The translations under genes were made by a program, and so were the position numbers. Below the pieces are notes generated by a model. It did no database searches. It worked only from the letters and a program-made list of their open reading frames with translations, and had not been told where the DNA came from. From CAVVZJ01 sp963752755 (GTDB lineage Bacteria; Planctomycetota; Planctomycetia; Isosphaerales; Isosphaeraceae): a stretch of DNA of 64,000 nucleotides. Below are positions 1 through 9,000 of the stretch, piece after piece (within the stretch, counting starts at the first letter, position 1; each line of letters begins with the position of its first letter). Where the stretch lies: assembly GCA_963752755.1 (NCBI GenBank), contig CAVVZJ010000022.1, forward strand, positions 1 to 64,000, written 5' to 3'.

Positions 1-120
1 CTCGGCCCCTGCGACCCGATCGACGACTGGGACGACGAGCCGAATGACCCGAATGACCCGGCCGACGACCTCGGCCCCGACCCCGACGCCATCCCGCCGT
101 TCGTGGGCACCGATTCCTAG
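1..120 (+). CDS. C-terminal end of an acidic hypothetical protein (partial)
   Basis: An open frame runs in from the window edge and stops with TAG at 118-120, giving about 39 residues. The tail is rich in Asp and Pro, with repeated DDWDDEPNDPNDP-type runs, and ends in FVGTDS. The start lies upstream of the window, so neither family nor length can be judged. Similar acidic composition is seen in the next small protein, so the two may belong to one accessory cassette. I do not recognise a function. Confidence 0.45.
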   Translation, partial: LGPCDPIDDWDDEPNDPNDPADDLGPDPDAIPPFVGTDS

Positions 121-336
121 AATGCCCCGGGGAGGAGTTCGAGCCGCCCGACTTCTCGGAGCCGGACGACTTCTCGGAGCCGGACGGGTCGTCCGGCCCC
201 TGGTACGAGGACTCGCGCCCTGGTGGCAGCAGCACGGCCACCACCCCGACGCGGCGTGAGCGTCTTCCATCAAGCAACGGGCTGCCCCGGGACGTCCCGG
301 GGCGTGGGCTCCCTGGCCTGGTGGAGTGGATCACCC

Positions 337-609
337 ATGAACTTCGTGAAGATCGGCCGGTACTTCCTCAACCTCGACCTGGTCGTCACGGCCGCGATCG
401 GCCAGTCCGGCGACCCGCCGACGCGGACCGTCACCCTGCTGTTCGCGGGCCTGACCCCGGGCCTGGAGCCGAAGCTGGTGTCCGCGGCGCCGAGGCCGAT
501 CGGCGGCCCGACTATCGCGGCGGTCGCCGACGGCCCCCTTCAGCGCGACCCGCTCGACGACGAGGCGTTCTCCCTCGACCCGCTGGCCGACGAGGACGAC
601 GAGTCCTGA
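337..609 (+). CDS. Small acidic-tailed hypothetical protein
   Basis: This 90-residue frame starts at ATG 337 (MNFVKIGRYFLNLD); the frame stays open further upstream but that extension looks non-coding. The N-terminal half reads like a short beta-rich domain beginning from a FVKIGRYFLNL core. The C-terminus is acidic and repetitive (DPLDDEAFSLDPLADEDDES). A near copy of the last 40 bases lies about 157 bases downstream. Position next to a recombinase suggests accessory DNA. Similar short proteins are common near planctomycete integrases, but I cannot name a function. Confidence 0.5.
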   Translation: MNFVKIGRYFLNLDLVVTAAIGQSGDPPTRTVTLLFAGLTPGLEPKLVSAAPRPIGGPTIAAVADGPLQRDPLDDEAFSLDPLADEDDES

Positions 610-727
610 CCCCATGCAATCAGGTGGCCGGAATCCGGCCACCCGGACCGTTCGCGCCCCCATCCATAAGCCGTGAGGTGAATGTTGCAAAAAATCAACA
701 CGGCCCTTTCGGCTTCCACTGGCGGGC

Positions 728-767
728 TCCCTCGACCCGCTGGCCGACGAGGACGAGGAGTTCTGAC
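728..767 (+). repeat. Duplicated 3' end of the preceding gene
   Basis: These 40 bases match 571-610, the last codons and stop of the small acidic gene, at 37 of 40 positions, and again end in a TGA. The segment has no matching upstream coding part, so it looks like a leftover from a tandem duplication or a strand-slippage/recombination event. Confidence 0.7.
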
Positions 768-784
768 GTCGATTTTCGGCATCA

Positions 785-869
785 TTCCCGAAATGGGCCT
801 TTTTCGGGAACGACCGCCGCGGCACACTCGGGTTTTCCGGGGACCCCGGCCACTGGGGTCGGGGTCCCC
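785..869. promoter_or_regulatory. Two hairpins and repeated TTTCGGGAA motif ahead of the recombinase gene
   Basis: A 9-bp inverted repeat (TTCCCGAAA at 785-793, TTTCGGGAA at 802-810) is followed by a second 9-bp inverted repeat (GGGGACCCC at 839-847, GGGGTCCCC at 861-869). A third TTTCGGGAA lies at 879-887, directly before the recombinase start. Repeated short motifs next to an integrase gene can be recombinase or regulator binding sites; that role is inferred from position only. Confidence 0.35.
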
Positions 870-894
870 AACCATCATTTTCGGGAATCGCGAC

Positions 895-1485
895 ATGGAC
901 CCCCCAACGGACCCCCCCGGACCCCCTCGGAAGCCCCGGAATGCCGACGTCCGGGGTCGCGAGCACCTGACCCCGGCCGAGGTCCAGGAGCTGGCGAAGG
1001 CGGCCGCCAGGATGGGGCGCAGGGCGGCGCAACGCGCTGATGATCCGCATGGCCTTCCGGCACGGGTTGCGGGCCGGGGAGGTCGTCGGCCTGAGGCGCG
1101 ACCAGCTCGACCTCGAGGCCGGCCTCTATCATGTGCGCGGCTCAAGGGGGGCACGCCCTCGACGCACACCCTGGCCGGCTGGGAGATCCGCGAGATCCGC
1201 CGGACCATGCGGGCGCGCGACAGCCCCTTCCTGTTCACGTCCGACCGCGGCGACCCCCTGAGCACCTCGATGTTCCACAAGATCGTGGCCGCGGCCGGGC
1301 GGGCGGCCGGCTTGCCGCTGCCGGTCCACCCGCACATGCTCCGGCATGCCGCCGGCTTCAAGCTGGCCAACGACGGCCGGGACACCCGGGCCATCCAGCA
1401 CTACCTCGGCCACCGCAACATCCAGCACACGGTGAGGTACACCGAGCTGGCCCCCGAACGCTTCAAGGGATTCTGGAAGGATTGA
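895..1485 (+). pseudogene. Tyrosine recombinase / phage-type integrase, two frameshifts
   Basis: The protein belongs to the tyrosine recombinase (XerD-like) superfamily, which cuts and rejoins DNA at att sites. The C-terminal catalytic signature is clear: HMLRHAAG (HxxR box), LGHRNIQHT, and the nucleophile Tyr in TVRYTEL; a Lys of the beta-hairpin lies in RLKGGTPSTH. To read it through, the frame must change near 1020 (into RRNALMIRMAFRHGLRAGE, which holds the first catalytic Arg) and back near 1138. ATG 895 gives about 195 residues, shorter than full integrases (300-400), so the N-terminal arm-binding domain appears to be missing. It lies toward the 3' side of the tRNA-Ala gene at 3492, the usual target of such enzymes. 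Two indels may be sequencing errors or real decay. Confidence 0.8.
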
Positions 1486-1488
1486 CCC

Positions 1489-1803
1489 ATGCTCTGGTCC
1501 CTCGTCCCCCTCGACTTCGACCCGGCCACCGACCCGCCCCCGCGCGTGCTCTATCCCCGCGAGGTGATGGCCCACGCCCTCGCCCGGCACGCGCTGCCGG
1601 CCGAGGGGTCCTGGCGGGCAATGCCCTACGCGGTCCGCTTCGACGCCGACCGCCAGGCGGTCTTCCCCGACGACCGGGCCGCGCTGCCCGATCGCCCCCA
1701 CTGGTCGGTCACCGCCGCCGCCGACCCGCACACCGGGTTGGTCCTCCTCTTCGGCGACCTGCCGCCCGAGCTCCCCACCAAGATCGGCGGGCCGGCGGAT
1801 TGA
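1489..1803 (+). CDS. Hypothetical protein downstream of the recombinase
   Basis: 104 residues starting at ATG 1489, four bases after the recombinase stop, so the two are probably co-transcribed. The sequence is proline-rich (DFDPATDPPPRVLYPREVM) with a compact middle part and a hydrophobic GLVLLFGDLPPE stretch near the end. No catalytic motif is visible. It may be an accessory gene carried with the integrase; no known family recognised. Confidence 0.5.
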   Translation: MLWSLVPLDFDPATDPPPRVLYPREVMAHALARHALPAEGSWRAMPYAVRFDADRQAVFPDDRAALPDRPHWSVTAAADPHTGLVLLFGDLPPELPTKIGGPAD

Positions 1804-2273
1804 AGGCGGCCGACCGCGACCCGGACACCCAGGTGGTCGGATCCGACCACCTGGCCCAATTAAACTACATGGGCGCACGTTCCCCTCGCAACGGGATCGC
1901 CGGCGCGTTACGTTTCAGGACTGCATGCGCGCGCCTTGGTCCGCGTGCGTTTGTCTCGCGACCCCTGCGGGCGCGGCGGACCGGCCTCGACGGCGGGTGA
2001 GACCAAGCCCCGCCCGAGGGGCCGGCCTCGTGAAAGGAGGCCACGCCTCGGTTCGAATCGTGTTGACTTCCGTGCTTTGAGGACCTCCACCGTTCCGGGA
2101 CGTGTCGCCTAACATCCCCCGGCCGGCTGGTAACGCTGAGGAGCGTTCGATGAAGACCGCGTTTCCCCGCGGCGGGAAGCGGCCCGTTCTTCGTCCGTGC
2201 CGTGGACGATTGTATCCGGGTCAGCGACCACCGAAAAGTCTTCTGCCGCGGCAAAAAACCGGCGGAGGGCGAC
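1804..2273. other. 470-base gap, no convincing gene
   Basis: No reading frame here has a plausible start, ribosome site and composition together. It contains one copy (2096-2121) of a 26-bp direct repeat whose partner lies at 3362-3387. Nothing else was recognised. Confidence 0.5.
2096..2121 (+). repeat. Direct repeat, left copy
   Basis: A 26-bp sequence centred on GACGTGTCGCC and ACATCCCCCG is repeated at 3362-3387 with a single mismatch. A looser match (GGCT then CGCTGAGG) follows both copies. The pair brackets the two genes at 2274-3419. Confidence 0.7.
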
Positions 2274-2552
2274 ATGGCTAGCCGCCTCGACCTGAACGAC
2301 CTTCAGGAGCTGTACCTCCGCATCCCGGCCCACGTCGCGCCGCTGGCTGACGTCCCCGATTCCCACAAGCTGATCCTCGGGGCCGTATGGTTCCTGCGGG
2401 ACATGTGCGGCGAGACGGCGCCGACCCGCCGGCGGCTGGCCGAACTGACCGGCAAGACCAAGGACGTCGTCTCCCACGCGCTCTCCAACTGGCATCGCCG
2501 CGGCGAGCTGCGCTTGAGCCCGACCCCGACACGGTCTCCGGCCGCCACCTGA
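2274..2552 (+). CDS. Winged-helix-like small protein
   Basis: 92 residues from ATG 2274, which follows a GGCGGAGGG ribosome site; the frame is open 72 bases further upstream but that part looks non-coding. The segment DSHKLILGAVWFLRDMCGETAPTRRRLAELTGKTKDVVSHALSNWHRRGELRL has the layout of a winged helix-turn-helix: a structural helix, a recognition helix after LAELTGKTKD, and a basic wing. Such domains occur in plasmid replication initiators and phage regulators. The next gene is in the same reading frame after two stop codons, so the pair may once have been one protein. Confidence 0.55.
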   Translation: MASRLDLNDLQELYLRIPAHVAPLADVPDSHKLILGAVWFLRDMCGETAPTRRRLAELTGKTKDVVSHALSNWHRRGELRLSPTPTRSPAAT

Positions 2553-2594
2553 TCCCGACTGTCCGGCTGAGGAGCGGCCGGCGAGCATCGAAAC

Positions 2595-3419
2595 ATGCCT
2601 CTGCCGGCGCGGCCGGGCGCCGGGGCGCGCCGGCCCGCGCGCGGCGCGCCGGGGCGCAAGGGGGCGCGCCGGGGCTGCGCCGTCTTTATAGAGGAAGAAG
2701 AGAAGAGAGATCCGGAAGACCACTCCCCTCCCCAGAGCCCCACCCCAGAGCCCACGCCCGAGACGCCGGCGACGCCGGCCGGTTCGGGGAGCGGAGGGGA
2801 TTCGATCCCGATCCGGAAAGAAGCCAGGAACGCCCGGACCCTGCCCCCGGTCAACCGGGACGTCCGCCTCGATCCGGCCCGGATCGACGCCGCCCGCCTG
2901 GTCCACAAGCGGATGATGGACCGCTGCGGGTTCCGGTTCGTCCCGATCGACGGCGGCCTGAACATCCGCATCGAGGCGATCCCCGGCATCCCGCGGGAGG
3001 GCTTCCCCGACGCCCCCGATCCCGATCTCCTCGCCGCGGCCCGGACGCTCAAGGCTGAGATCCTCGCCAGCCTGGCCGGCGGCCGGGCCGGCTTCGTGCC
3101 GCGCGACGAGGCCGTCAAGGTTGAGTCGATCCTGGCCAGCCTGTGCGACCCGCCGAAGTTCGCCGAGCTGCTGATGGTCCGCTACCGCGACGACCGCCCG
3201 GATGTCCGGGCGGAGCTGGAGGACGCCGCGGCCCTGATGGACCCCGACCGGCTGGCCTACCTCGTCGGCAAGGCCGAGGACGCCGGCGACCCGATCCGCT
3301 GGTTCCGGAAGTCCGTTTGCCAGGCCCTCGCCGTGATCCGCCGTCAAAAGGCACCGGGCGGCGGGACGTGTCGCCAAACATCCCCCGCCGCCCGGCTCGC
3401 TGAGGCATCAGCCCCTTAA
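2595..3419 (+). CDS. Hypothetical accessory protein with disordered N-terminus
   Basis: 274 residues if started at ATG 2595. The first 85 residues are low in complexity: basic and Gly-rich, then EEEEKRD and a Pro/Thr/Glu run. The remainder, from about NRDVRLDPARIDAARLVHKRMMDRCGFRFVP, looks folded, with alternating helices. The true start may be later. It follows the winged-helix gene in the same frame and its 3' end carries the second copy of the 26-bp direct repeat (3362-3387). Function unknown; replication or mobilisation accessory is a guess from the neighbour. Confidence 0.5.
   Translation: MPLPARPGAGARRPARGAPGRKGARRGCAVFIEEEEKRDPEDHSPPQSPTPEPTPETPATPAGSGSGGDSIPIRKEARNARTLPPVNRDVRLDPARIDAARLVHKRMMDRCGFRFVPIDGGLNIRIEAIPGIPREGFPDAPDPDLLAAARTLKAEILASLAGGRAGFVPRDEAVKVESILASLCDPPKFAELLMVRYRDDRPDVRAELEDAAALMDPDRLAYLVGKAEDAGDPIRWFRKSVCQALAVIRRQKAPGGGTCRQTSPAARLAEASAP
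3362..3387 (+). repeat. Direct repeat, right copy
   Basis: Partner of 2096-2121 with 25 of 26 identical bases. This copy is inside the 3' end of the preceding gene, where it encodes GTCRQTSPA, so the repeat may have provided the coding end of that gene. Confidence 0.7.
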
Positions 3420-3468
3420 ACACTTGTACACAGGAGATACCCCCGTGTCAAGAGCCCTCGGGGCCGGA

Positions 3469-3490
3469 TCGCCCGGGATTTCCCGGGCGA
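3469..3490 (-). terminator. GC-rich hairpin immediately after tRNA-Ala
   Basis: TCGCCCGGGA (3469-3478) and TCCCGGGCGA (3481-3490) are exact inverted complements. On the minus strand the hairpin starts one base past the tRNA 3' end. There is no run of T after it, so it is either a weak terminator, a processing signal, or part of the junction of the integrated element. Confidence 0.45.
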
Positions 3491-3491
3491 G

Positions 3492-3564
3492 TGGAGCGGA
3501 AGGGGATCGAACCCTCAACCTCAGCATTGCGAACGCTGCGCTCTCCCAATTGAGCTACCGCCCC
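3492..3564 (-). tRNA. tRNA-Ala (anticodon CGC)
   Basis: The minus strand folds as a complete 73-nt tRNA. The acceptor stem GGGGCGG pairs with CCGCTCC and keeps the G3-U70 pair that marks alanine tRNAs; the discriminator base is A and CCA is not encoded. The anticodon stem-loop is CAGCG-TTCGCAA-TGCTG, giving anticodon CGC for GCG codons. The T-arm reads TTGAGGGTTCGATCCCCTT. The accessory segment with a broken recombinase starts right at the 3' end, and a 47-nt copy of the 3' half lies at 29485-31701 (split by an IS) in the opposite orientation, so this gene is probably the attachment site of an integrative element. Confidence 0.95.
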
Positions 3565-3663
3565 ATCGTCGGGAACGGAAATTATCATATCCGCGAGGAG
3601 GTCGGGAGGCAAGGGGGCACGCGGATTGGTCGCGGTTCCGGGGGGCGGATCGGAAAGGTCGTG

Positions 3664-5229
3664 TCACGACTCATCGGGACCTGGGTCGCCTCCGGAGGGT
3701 CGGCCACGGCGAGGTTTGCGGAGCGGCCGGGGGCGAGGCTTCGGGGGAGGAGCGGTGGACTCGGAACGGGGTCCGGCGCCACCGGGTCGGGGGCGTCGGG
3801 GGCGATCCGACCCGCGTGAGGCGGGGGGACCGCCGAGGTCGAGGCCGATGATCCGACGGTTTGGAACGTTCTCAACCGGCTTCGAGCCGCTGGCACTCCG
3901 ACGGCCATGGGGCGCGGGGCCGGGTCGGCGGCGAGGCGGTGGAGAAGAGATCGGGGCCTCGATCTCGGGACTGACCTCGATCTCGTCGCGATCACGACGA
4001 CGCTTCGGTCCACCTCGCATCGGCACCCGAGGGGGCGGGCCGGCAGGTCGAGGAGCCGGTGTTCGTGGGCCGGCAGGTCGAGGAGCCGGTGTTCGTGGGC
4101 CGGCGGGTCGAGGAGTCGAGGCTCGTGGGCCGGCGGGTCGAGGAGTCGAGGCTCGTGGGCCGGTCGGTCGGGAGGACGGAGTCTTCGACGTGGGCTGAGC
4201 TTCAGTCGCAGGCTCTCTGCCGGGCCGGGTCGGAGCCTGGTGGCGTGCGGCGCCACGACGGGGAGTGGAGGGTCGGGAGGAGCGGAACTCCTCGCGTTCG
4301 CCAAACTGAGCGGTCGGCACCGACTCGCCAGCGGCGAGCCGTCGCAGGAGGTCTACCTCGCGGGCGTTGAGATGGCGATACTGGCCGATCGGCAGTCCTT
4401 TCAACGAGATCGGGCCGACGGCGACCCGCTGAAGGCTCATCACCTTGTGGCCCAGCTTCGCAAGCATCCGGCGCACCTCGCGGTTCTTGCCTTCGGCCAG
4501 GACCATCTCCAGGAGGGTCGCCTCGCCCTTCTTGCCGACCGGCCGGACACGCTTGGCGCGGGCCTTGCCGTCGGAGAGCCAGACACCTTCGACGAGCTTG
4601 TCGAGCGTCTCACGCGCCGGGAATCCGGCGACGAGCGCGCGATAGACCTTCTCCACGCCAAATTTCGGGTGGGCCAGCTTGTTGGCCAGCTCACCGTCGT
4701 TGGTTAGGATCATCAGGCCGGTACTGTCCTCGTCGAGACGGCCGACGGAGTAGACGCGCTCGGGGACCTCGGCCACCAGATCCACCACCCTCGGACGGCC
4801 GGCGGGGTCGGCGTTGGTCGAGACGTAGCCCTTGGGCTTGTTCACCGCGAAGTAAACCGGCCGCTCGGAACGGACGCGCTGGCCGTCGACCTCGATCCGC
4901 TGAGTCCGGGGATCGACCTTCGTGCCTAGCTCGCGGACCACCGCGTTATCCACGGTCACACGACCCTGGAGGATCAGCTCCTCGCAGGCGCACCGCGAAT
5001 CGACGCCGGCGTGAGCGAGGAACTTGTTCAGTCGCTCCTGCGGGCCGGAACCGCCGGCCGGGACCGGAGCGTTCGAAGCACCGCGGGTCCCGCGTGCCGG
5101 CGCGTCGTGGATCTCACGGCGACGGCGCACGTCCGCCTTCGAGACGCCTCGGCCTGGCGGCCTCGGCTTGCCCTTCGGCTTGGACTTCGACTTCGGCCCG
5201 TGGGGGCGCGGGGGGAGGCGGCGGGCCAT
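3664..5229 (-). CDS. RluB/RsuA-family pseudouridine synthase with long Pro-rich tail
   Basis: 521 residues from ATG 5229. After a basic N-terminus an S4 RNA-binding domain follows (about 65-110, RLNKFLAHAGVDSRCACEEL), then the catalytic domain with the RLD motif (VGRLDEDSTGLMILTNDG) whose Asp attacks uridine, and a closing KNREVRRMLAKLGHKVMSL. The family (RluB, RluE, RluF, RsuA) makes pseudouridine in rRNA; an RluB-like role on 23S rRNA is most likely. Beyond about residue 300 there is a 200-residue disordered tail rich in Pro, Arg and Ala that typical members lack, including four 10-residue repeats encoded by 30-bp DNA units. The frame is open upstream but lacks conserved sequence there. Confidence 0.88.
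   Translation of the reverse strand: MARRLPPRPHGPKSKSKPKGKPRPPGRGVSKADVRRRREIHDAPARGTRGASNAPVPAGGSGPQERLNKFLAHAGVDSRCACEELILQGRVTVDNAVVRELGTKVDPRTQRIEVDGQRVRSERPVYFAVNKPKGYVSTNADPAGRPRVVDLVAEVPERVYSVGRLDEDSTGLMILTNDGELANKLAHPKFGVEKVYRALVAGFPARETLDKLVEGVWLSDGKARAKRVRPVGKKGEATLLEMVLAEGKNREVRRMLAKLGHKVMSLQRVAVGPISLKGLPIGQYRHLNAREVDLLRRLAAGESVPTAQFGEREEFRSSRPSTPRRGAARHQAPTRPGREPATEAQPTSKTPSSRPTGPRASTPRPAGPRASTPRPAGPRTPAPRPAGPRTPAPRPAGPPPRVPMRGGPKRRRDRDEIEVSPEIEAPISSPPPRRRPGPAPHGRRSASGSKPVENVPNRRIIGLDLGGPPASRGSDRPRRPRPGGAGPRSESTAPPPKPRPRPLRKPRRGRPSGGDPGPDES
4037..4166. repeat. Four 30-bp tandem repeats inside the rluB-like tail
   Basis: Four consecutive 30-bp units begin at 4037, 4067, 4097 and 4127, followed by a partial fifth. 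The first two and the last two are nearly identical to each other, differing between pairs by a few bases. They encode PAGPR(A/T)(S/P)(T/A)PR-type decapeptides. This is a coding minisatellite in a disordered tail and probably varies in copy number. Confidence 0.9.
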
Positions 5230-5472
5230 GATGCGAAGGGTCCTTGTTGCGGATGCGGACGGAATCAGCGCCAGACGCTCTATCGTAGAGGATGGAATCC
5301 AGCTTTTCCAGCCGGCGGGTCGAATGCCAAAGACACGGGCTCGGGGATCTCGGGCCATTCGACCATTTGCGTTTTTTGCCGCAATTCCTAAGATAAGGCC
5401 ACGTCGCGCCACCATCCCACCGGGGAGCGACGACTCTCAAAGCCGGCCTCAGGCCGGAGAAAGGCAGGATTC

Positions 5473-5808
5473 GTGGCTGATTCGCAAACCAAAATCGAGG
5501 ACATCCGCCAGGGCTCCGGTGCAGAGGCGAAAGCCGGAGACCAGGTCTCGGTGCATTACGTGGGCACGCTCGACGACGGTACGCAGTTCGACAGCAGTCG
5601 CGATCGCGGCCAGCCATTCCTGTTCCCTCTGGGCGCCGGCCGGGTGATCCGGGGCTGGGACCATGGCGTCTCGGGGATGCAGGTTGGCGGCATCCGCAAG
5701 TTGACCATCCCGCCCGAGGAGGGCTACGGAGCCCGTGGCACACCCGGCGGCCCCATCCCTCCGAACGCCACTCTGCATTTCGAGGTCGAGTTGCTGGCGA
5801 TCCAGTAA
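5473..5808 (+). CDS. FKBP-type peptidyl-prolyl cis-trans isomerase
   Basis: 111 residues from GTG 5473. The whole protein is one FKBP domain: VSVHYVGTLDDGTQFDSS, FPLGAGRVIRGWDHGVSGMQVGG, LTIPPEEGYGARG and PPNATLHFEVELL match the conserved strands and active-site loops. It catalyses cis-trans isomerisation of X-Pro bonds to speed protein folding. No signal peptide, so cytoplasmic. It is divergent from the rluB-like gene, and a small GC-rich hairpin (5443-5457) lies in the leader. Confidence 0.92.
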   Translation: MADSQTKIEDIRQGSGAEAKAGDQVSVHYVGTLDDGTQFDSSRDRGQPFLFPLGAGRVIRGWDHGVSGMQVGGIRKLTIPPEEGYGARGTPGGPIPPNATLHFEVELLAIQ

Positions 5809-6054
5809 GCATTGAGCGCAGCGGACGTCACGGATTGCGAGGAGAGACATTGTCGAGTGATCGGCCGGGTCGTCGATCGACGGGCGTCCATGTCGGCCGT
5901 TCGGCGATCCGCCGGCCTCCGCTCCACGCGGGGCCGGGTACGTCGCGCCGCACGATTCCCTGCACCCCCGCGTCGCTGCCCTGGACTCCCGCCCTCCTGC
6001 CGGCAAGAATGAACCAAGATTCTTGCTGGGAACGTCGGAGGTGTGCGGCCCGAG

Positions 6055-9000
6055 ATGATCGCCGACTATTACGCGTTGCTGGGCGTTGATTCCCGGGCCG
6101 ACCGCGCCGACATCGAGCAGGCTCTCCGCAAAGCCCAGCCGCAATGGTCGTCGAAGACGCGCCATCCGAGCAAAGGCACACTTTACCAGTCCTACCTCGA
6201 CCAGGTTCCCGAGATTCGCCGCCGACTGCTCGGCGACGCCTCGGAGCGAGCCGTCTATGACGCCGAGCTGGCTGCCTCGCGGCAGGGCGAGCGGGCCGCG
6301 AAGCTCGATGCGTTGCAACGCCTCGTCCGCCTCCGCGCCGCGAAGGGTGGCCTGACCGTTAGCGACCGGAACCTCCTCCGCCAGGAGGCCGATCGCCTCG
6401 GGCTCGCCAAGGATGATCTCGACCGCCTGGCGCAGCCCTTCCCTCCGCTGCCCGAGTCGCCGCCCGCTCCCGAGGACGACGACCATGACCCCGTCGCCGA
6501 CGTCATCGAGCCGGCCACCCGCCGGCAGATCCGGATCGCGCTCGAACACCTTCACCGTCGCGACCTCTACGACCTCCTGGACCTCCACCACGACGCCCCT
6601 GCCTCGGAAATCGCTGCCCGCGCGGCGACCGAGCGCCAGCGATGGATGCAGAAGGCCCAGGTTACCGCCGAGAAGACCGCCTGGCTGAACGCCGTCTCGC
6701 TCGCACAGTCCCACCTGACGACCCCCGAGGCCCGCGCCCGCTACGACCGCACGCTCGCGCTCGAAGCCGAGGAGGGCTTTGCGGACACGGTCGCCTTCAC
6801 GATCAAGGGCCTGAACGCCATCGACGATGGCAGCCGCAACGCCTTGATCCAGGAAGCCGCCGCCCTCGGCATCGGTCCTGAACGGGCCGACCGCCTGATC
6901 GCACGGATCTGCCGCCGGCAGGGGCTCGACAAACGGGGCGGTCCCGCCCCGACGAACAACCATGCCGATCGCCGATGGATCCGTTGCCGCGAGTGCGGCG
7001 GCCTGACGGAATACGCCTGGTCCGAGATCCACGGCTCGGGCCAGTGCCGGCATTGCCACGCCCATTTGAGATGGGACTGCCCGGTCTGCCGACACACGGC
7101 CTGGGTCGATGAGCCGCGCTGTCATCATTGCCGGTTCCCACTGGCCAACCGCGATCCATTGATCCGCCACTTCGAGGCCGCCCAACATGCCCACAAGCTC
7201 CGCCGCTTCGAGGTCGCGCTGGCTCATCTGAAACGTGTGCAGGAATTTGCCCCCCACCACGTCGGTGCCCGAAAGGGTGTGGAAAAAGTTCTTCAGCAGA
7301 TCGCGCAAGTCCAGAAGTTGAAAGGCATCTATGAGACCGAGAAGGCCCGTCGTCGCCTGATCGCGGCCCGGACGGCAGCCGAGGCGTGGTCGCGACTGGT
7401 CGAAGCGAACGATCCGGAGGTGCGCGCGGCCCTGGCCGACATCCAGCACGACCTGAGCCGCGCCGGGGCTCTGGTGGCGAAGGCCCGCTCGCTCCTGCCG
7501 GACGACCCCGACGGCTCCCGGGCCCTCTTCCGACAGGCCATGGCGATCGCCGTGGATCTGCCCGAGGCCAACGAGGGCATCCGACTCACCCCACCCGACG
7601 GCCCGACCGACCTCCGCGCCGAGGTCACCTCCGGCCGGGTCCGGCTCCGCTGGAGCGCCCCGAAGCCGGACGGGCTCGGACCCGTCGGTTATCGCATCCT
7701 TCGCAAACGCCAGCAGGCACCCACCCACGCCGAGGATGGCTTGGTCGTCGCCGAGGTCGCGACGACCGAGTGGATGGACACGACCCCGAAGCCTGGAGAC
7801 ATCTTCGGCTACGCCGTTTTCGCACAGCGGCAGGCGGTTTCCTCCGTTCTCGGGGTCTCGGCCGGCCCGTTCCTCGTGGCCGACGACGTGCGAGACGTCC
7901 GCGTCGAGGCCCGTAGCGGTGAGGTACGCCTGAGCTGGACACCGCCGCCGGGGGCGCTGGGAGTCCGGGTCGTCCGCAAGCCGGGAGCACCCGTCGAAGG
8001 GCCTCGCGACGGCATCCCGATCGAGACGCTCGACGACGGTGCCCTCGACCGTGGCCTGGACGACGGCCGGGTCTATCACTACGGCATCTTCACCCTATGG
8101 CCGGCTCCGGGCGGCCAGTCGCAGACGTCCCGCGGCGAGTTCGTCTCGGCTGTACCGCAGAAGCCAGCGAGGCCGGTAAACGACCTGCGGCTCGCCGTCG
8201 AGCCCAACGAGCGTCTCCGTCTGAGCTGGACCCGCCCGCCCGACGGCCACGTCCGCATCTTCCGCAGCGAGCATCCCTTCCCGTTGCCCGCTGGGGAACG
8301 TCGCAGCGCGGCCGAGGTCGAGCGGCTCGACTCCGACGGCGCCTGGCTCGACGAGGCCGCTCCCGACCACACCTTCGACGCCGCGCCCGGGGGTCTTGGG
8401 GTCGGCTACTACACACCCGTCACCTTCGCCGCTGGATTGGCGACGGTCGGCCGCGCCGTACTCTTTTCCCACGTCCCCGACCCGACCGACCTCCGCGTCG
8501 CCCGCGCTGCCCATGAGCCCGGCCGGGTCTTCCTCCGCTGGCGGTGGGACCCGCACGGTTCGCAATGCCTTGTCGCCGCCCGACGCGGCCGGTTTCCCGA
8601 AGGCCCCGACGACCCCGCGGCCCTTATTTTTCCCGTGCAGGAAGACGAGTACGCACGTCTCCGCTCGTTCTCGATCGAGCTGCCGACGAGTGGCGACGCC
8701 CCCTGGCACCTGGGCGTGTATACGGTCGTCAACGTGGAAGGCCGACGCCTCATCTCCCCCGGGCTCGACCCGTCCTCGCGCGCCGTCGTCCCCGGCCCCC
8801 ACCCTGAGCTGTCTGTCTCCTACGTGCTCAAGCCGCCTTTGCTCGGCCGACGGTGGGAGATCATCTTCCACACCGATCCACCTGGCTCCGCGATCCCGCC
8901 GACGGCCCTCGTCGCCCATCCCCGCACTGTGCCCCTCTCGCCTGATGACGGCCAGCTTCTCGCCCACTTCCCCGCCGGCCACGACGGCCAGCGCCACCGC

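Noticed and set aside
5449..8079. 876-residue minus-strand frame opposite the J-like gene
   Set aside because: Long antisense frames are usual in DNA this GC-rich; it has no domain or ribosome site, while the plus-strand protein has clear zinc-ribbon and J-like segments.
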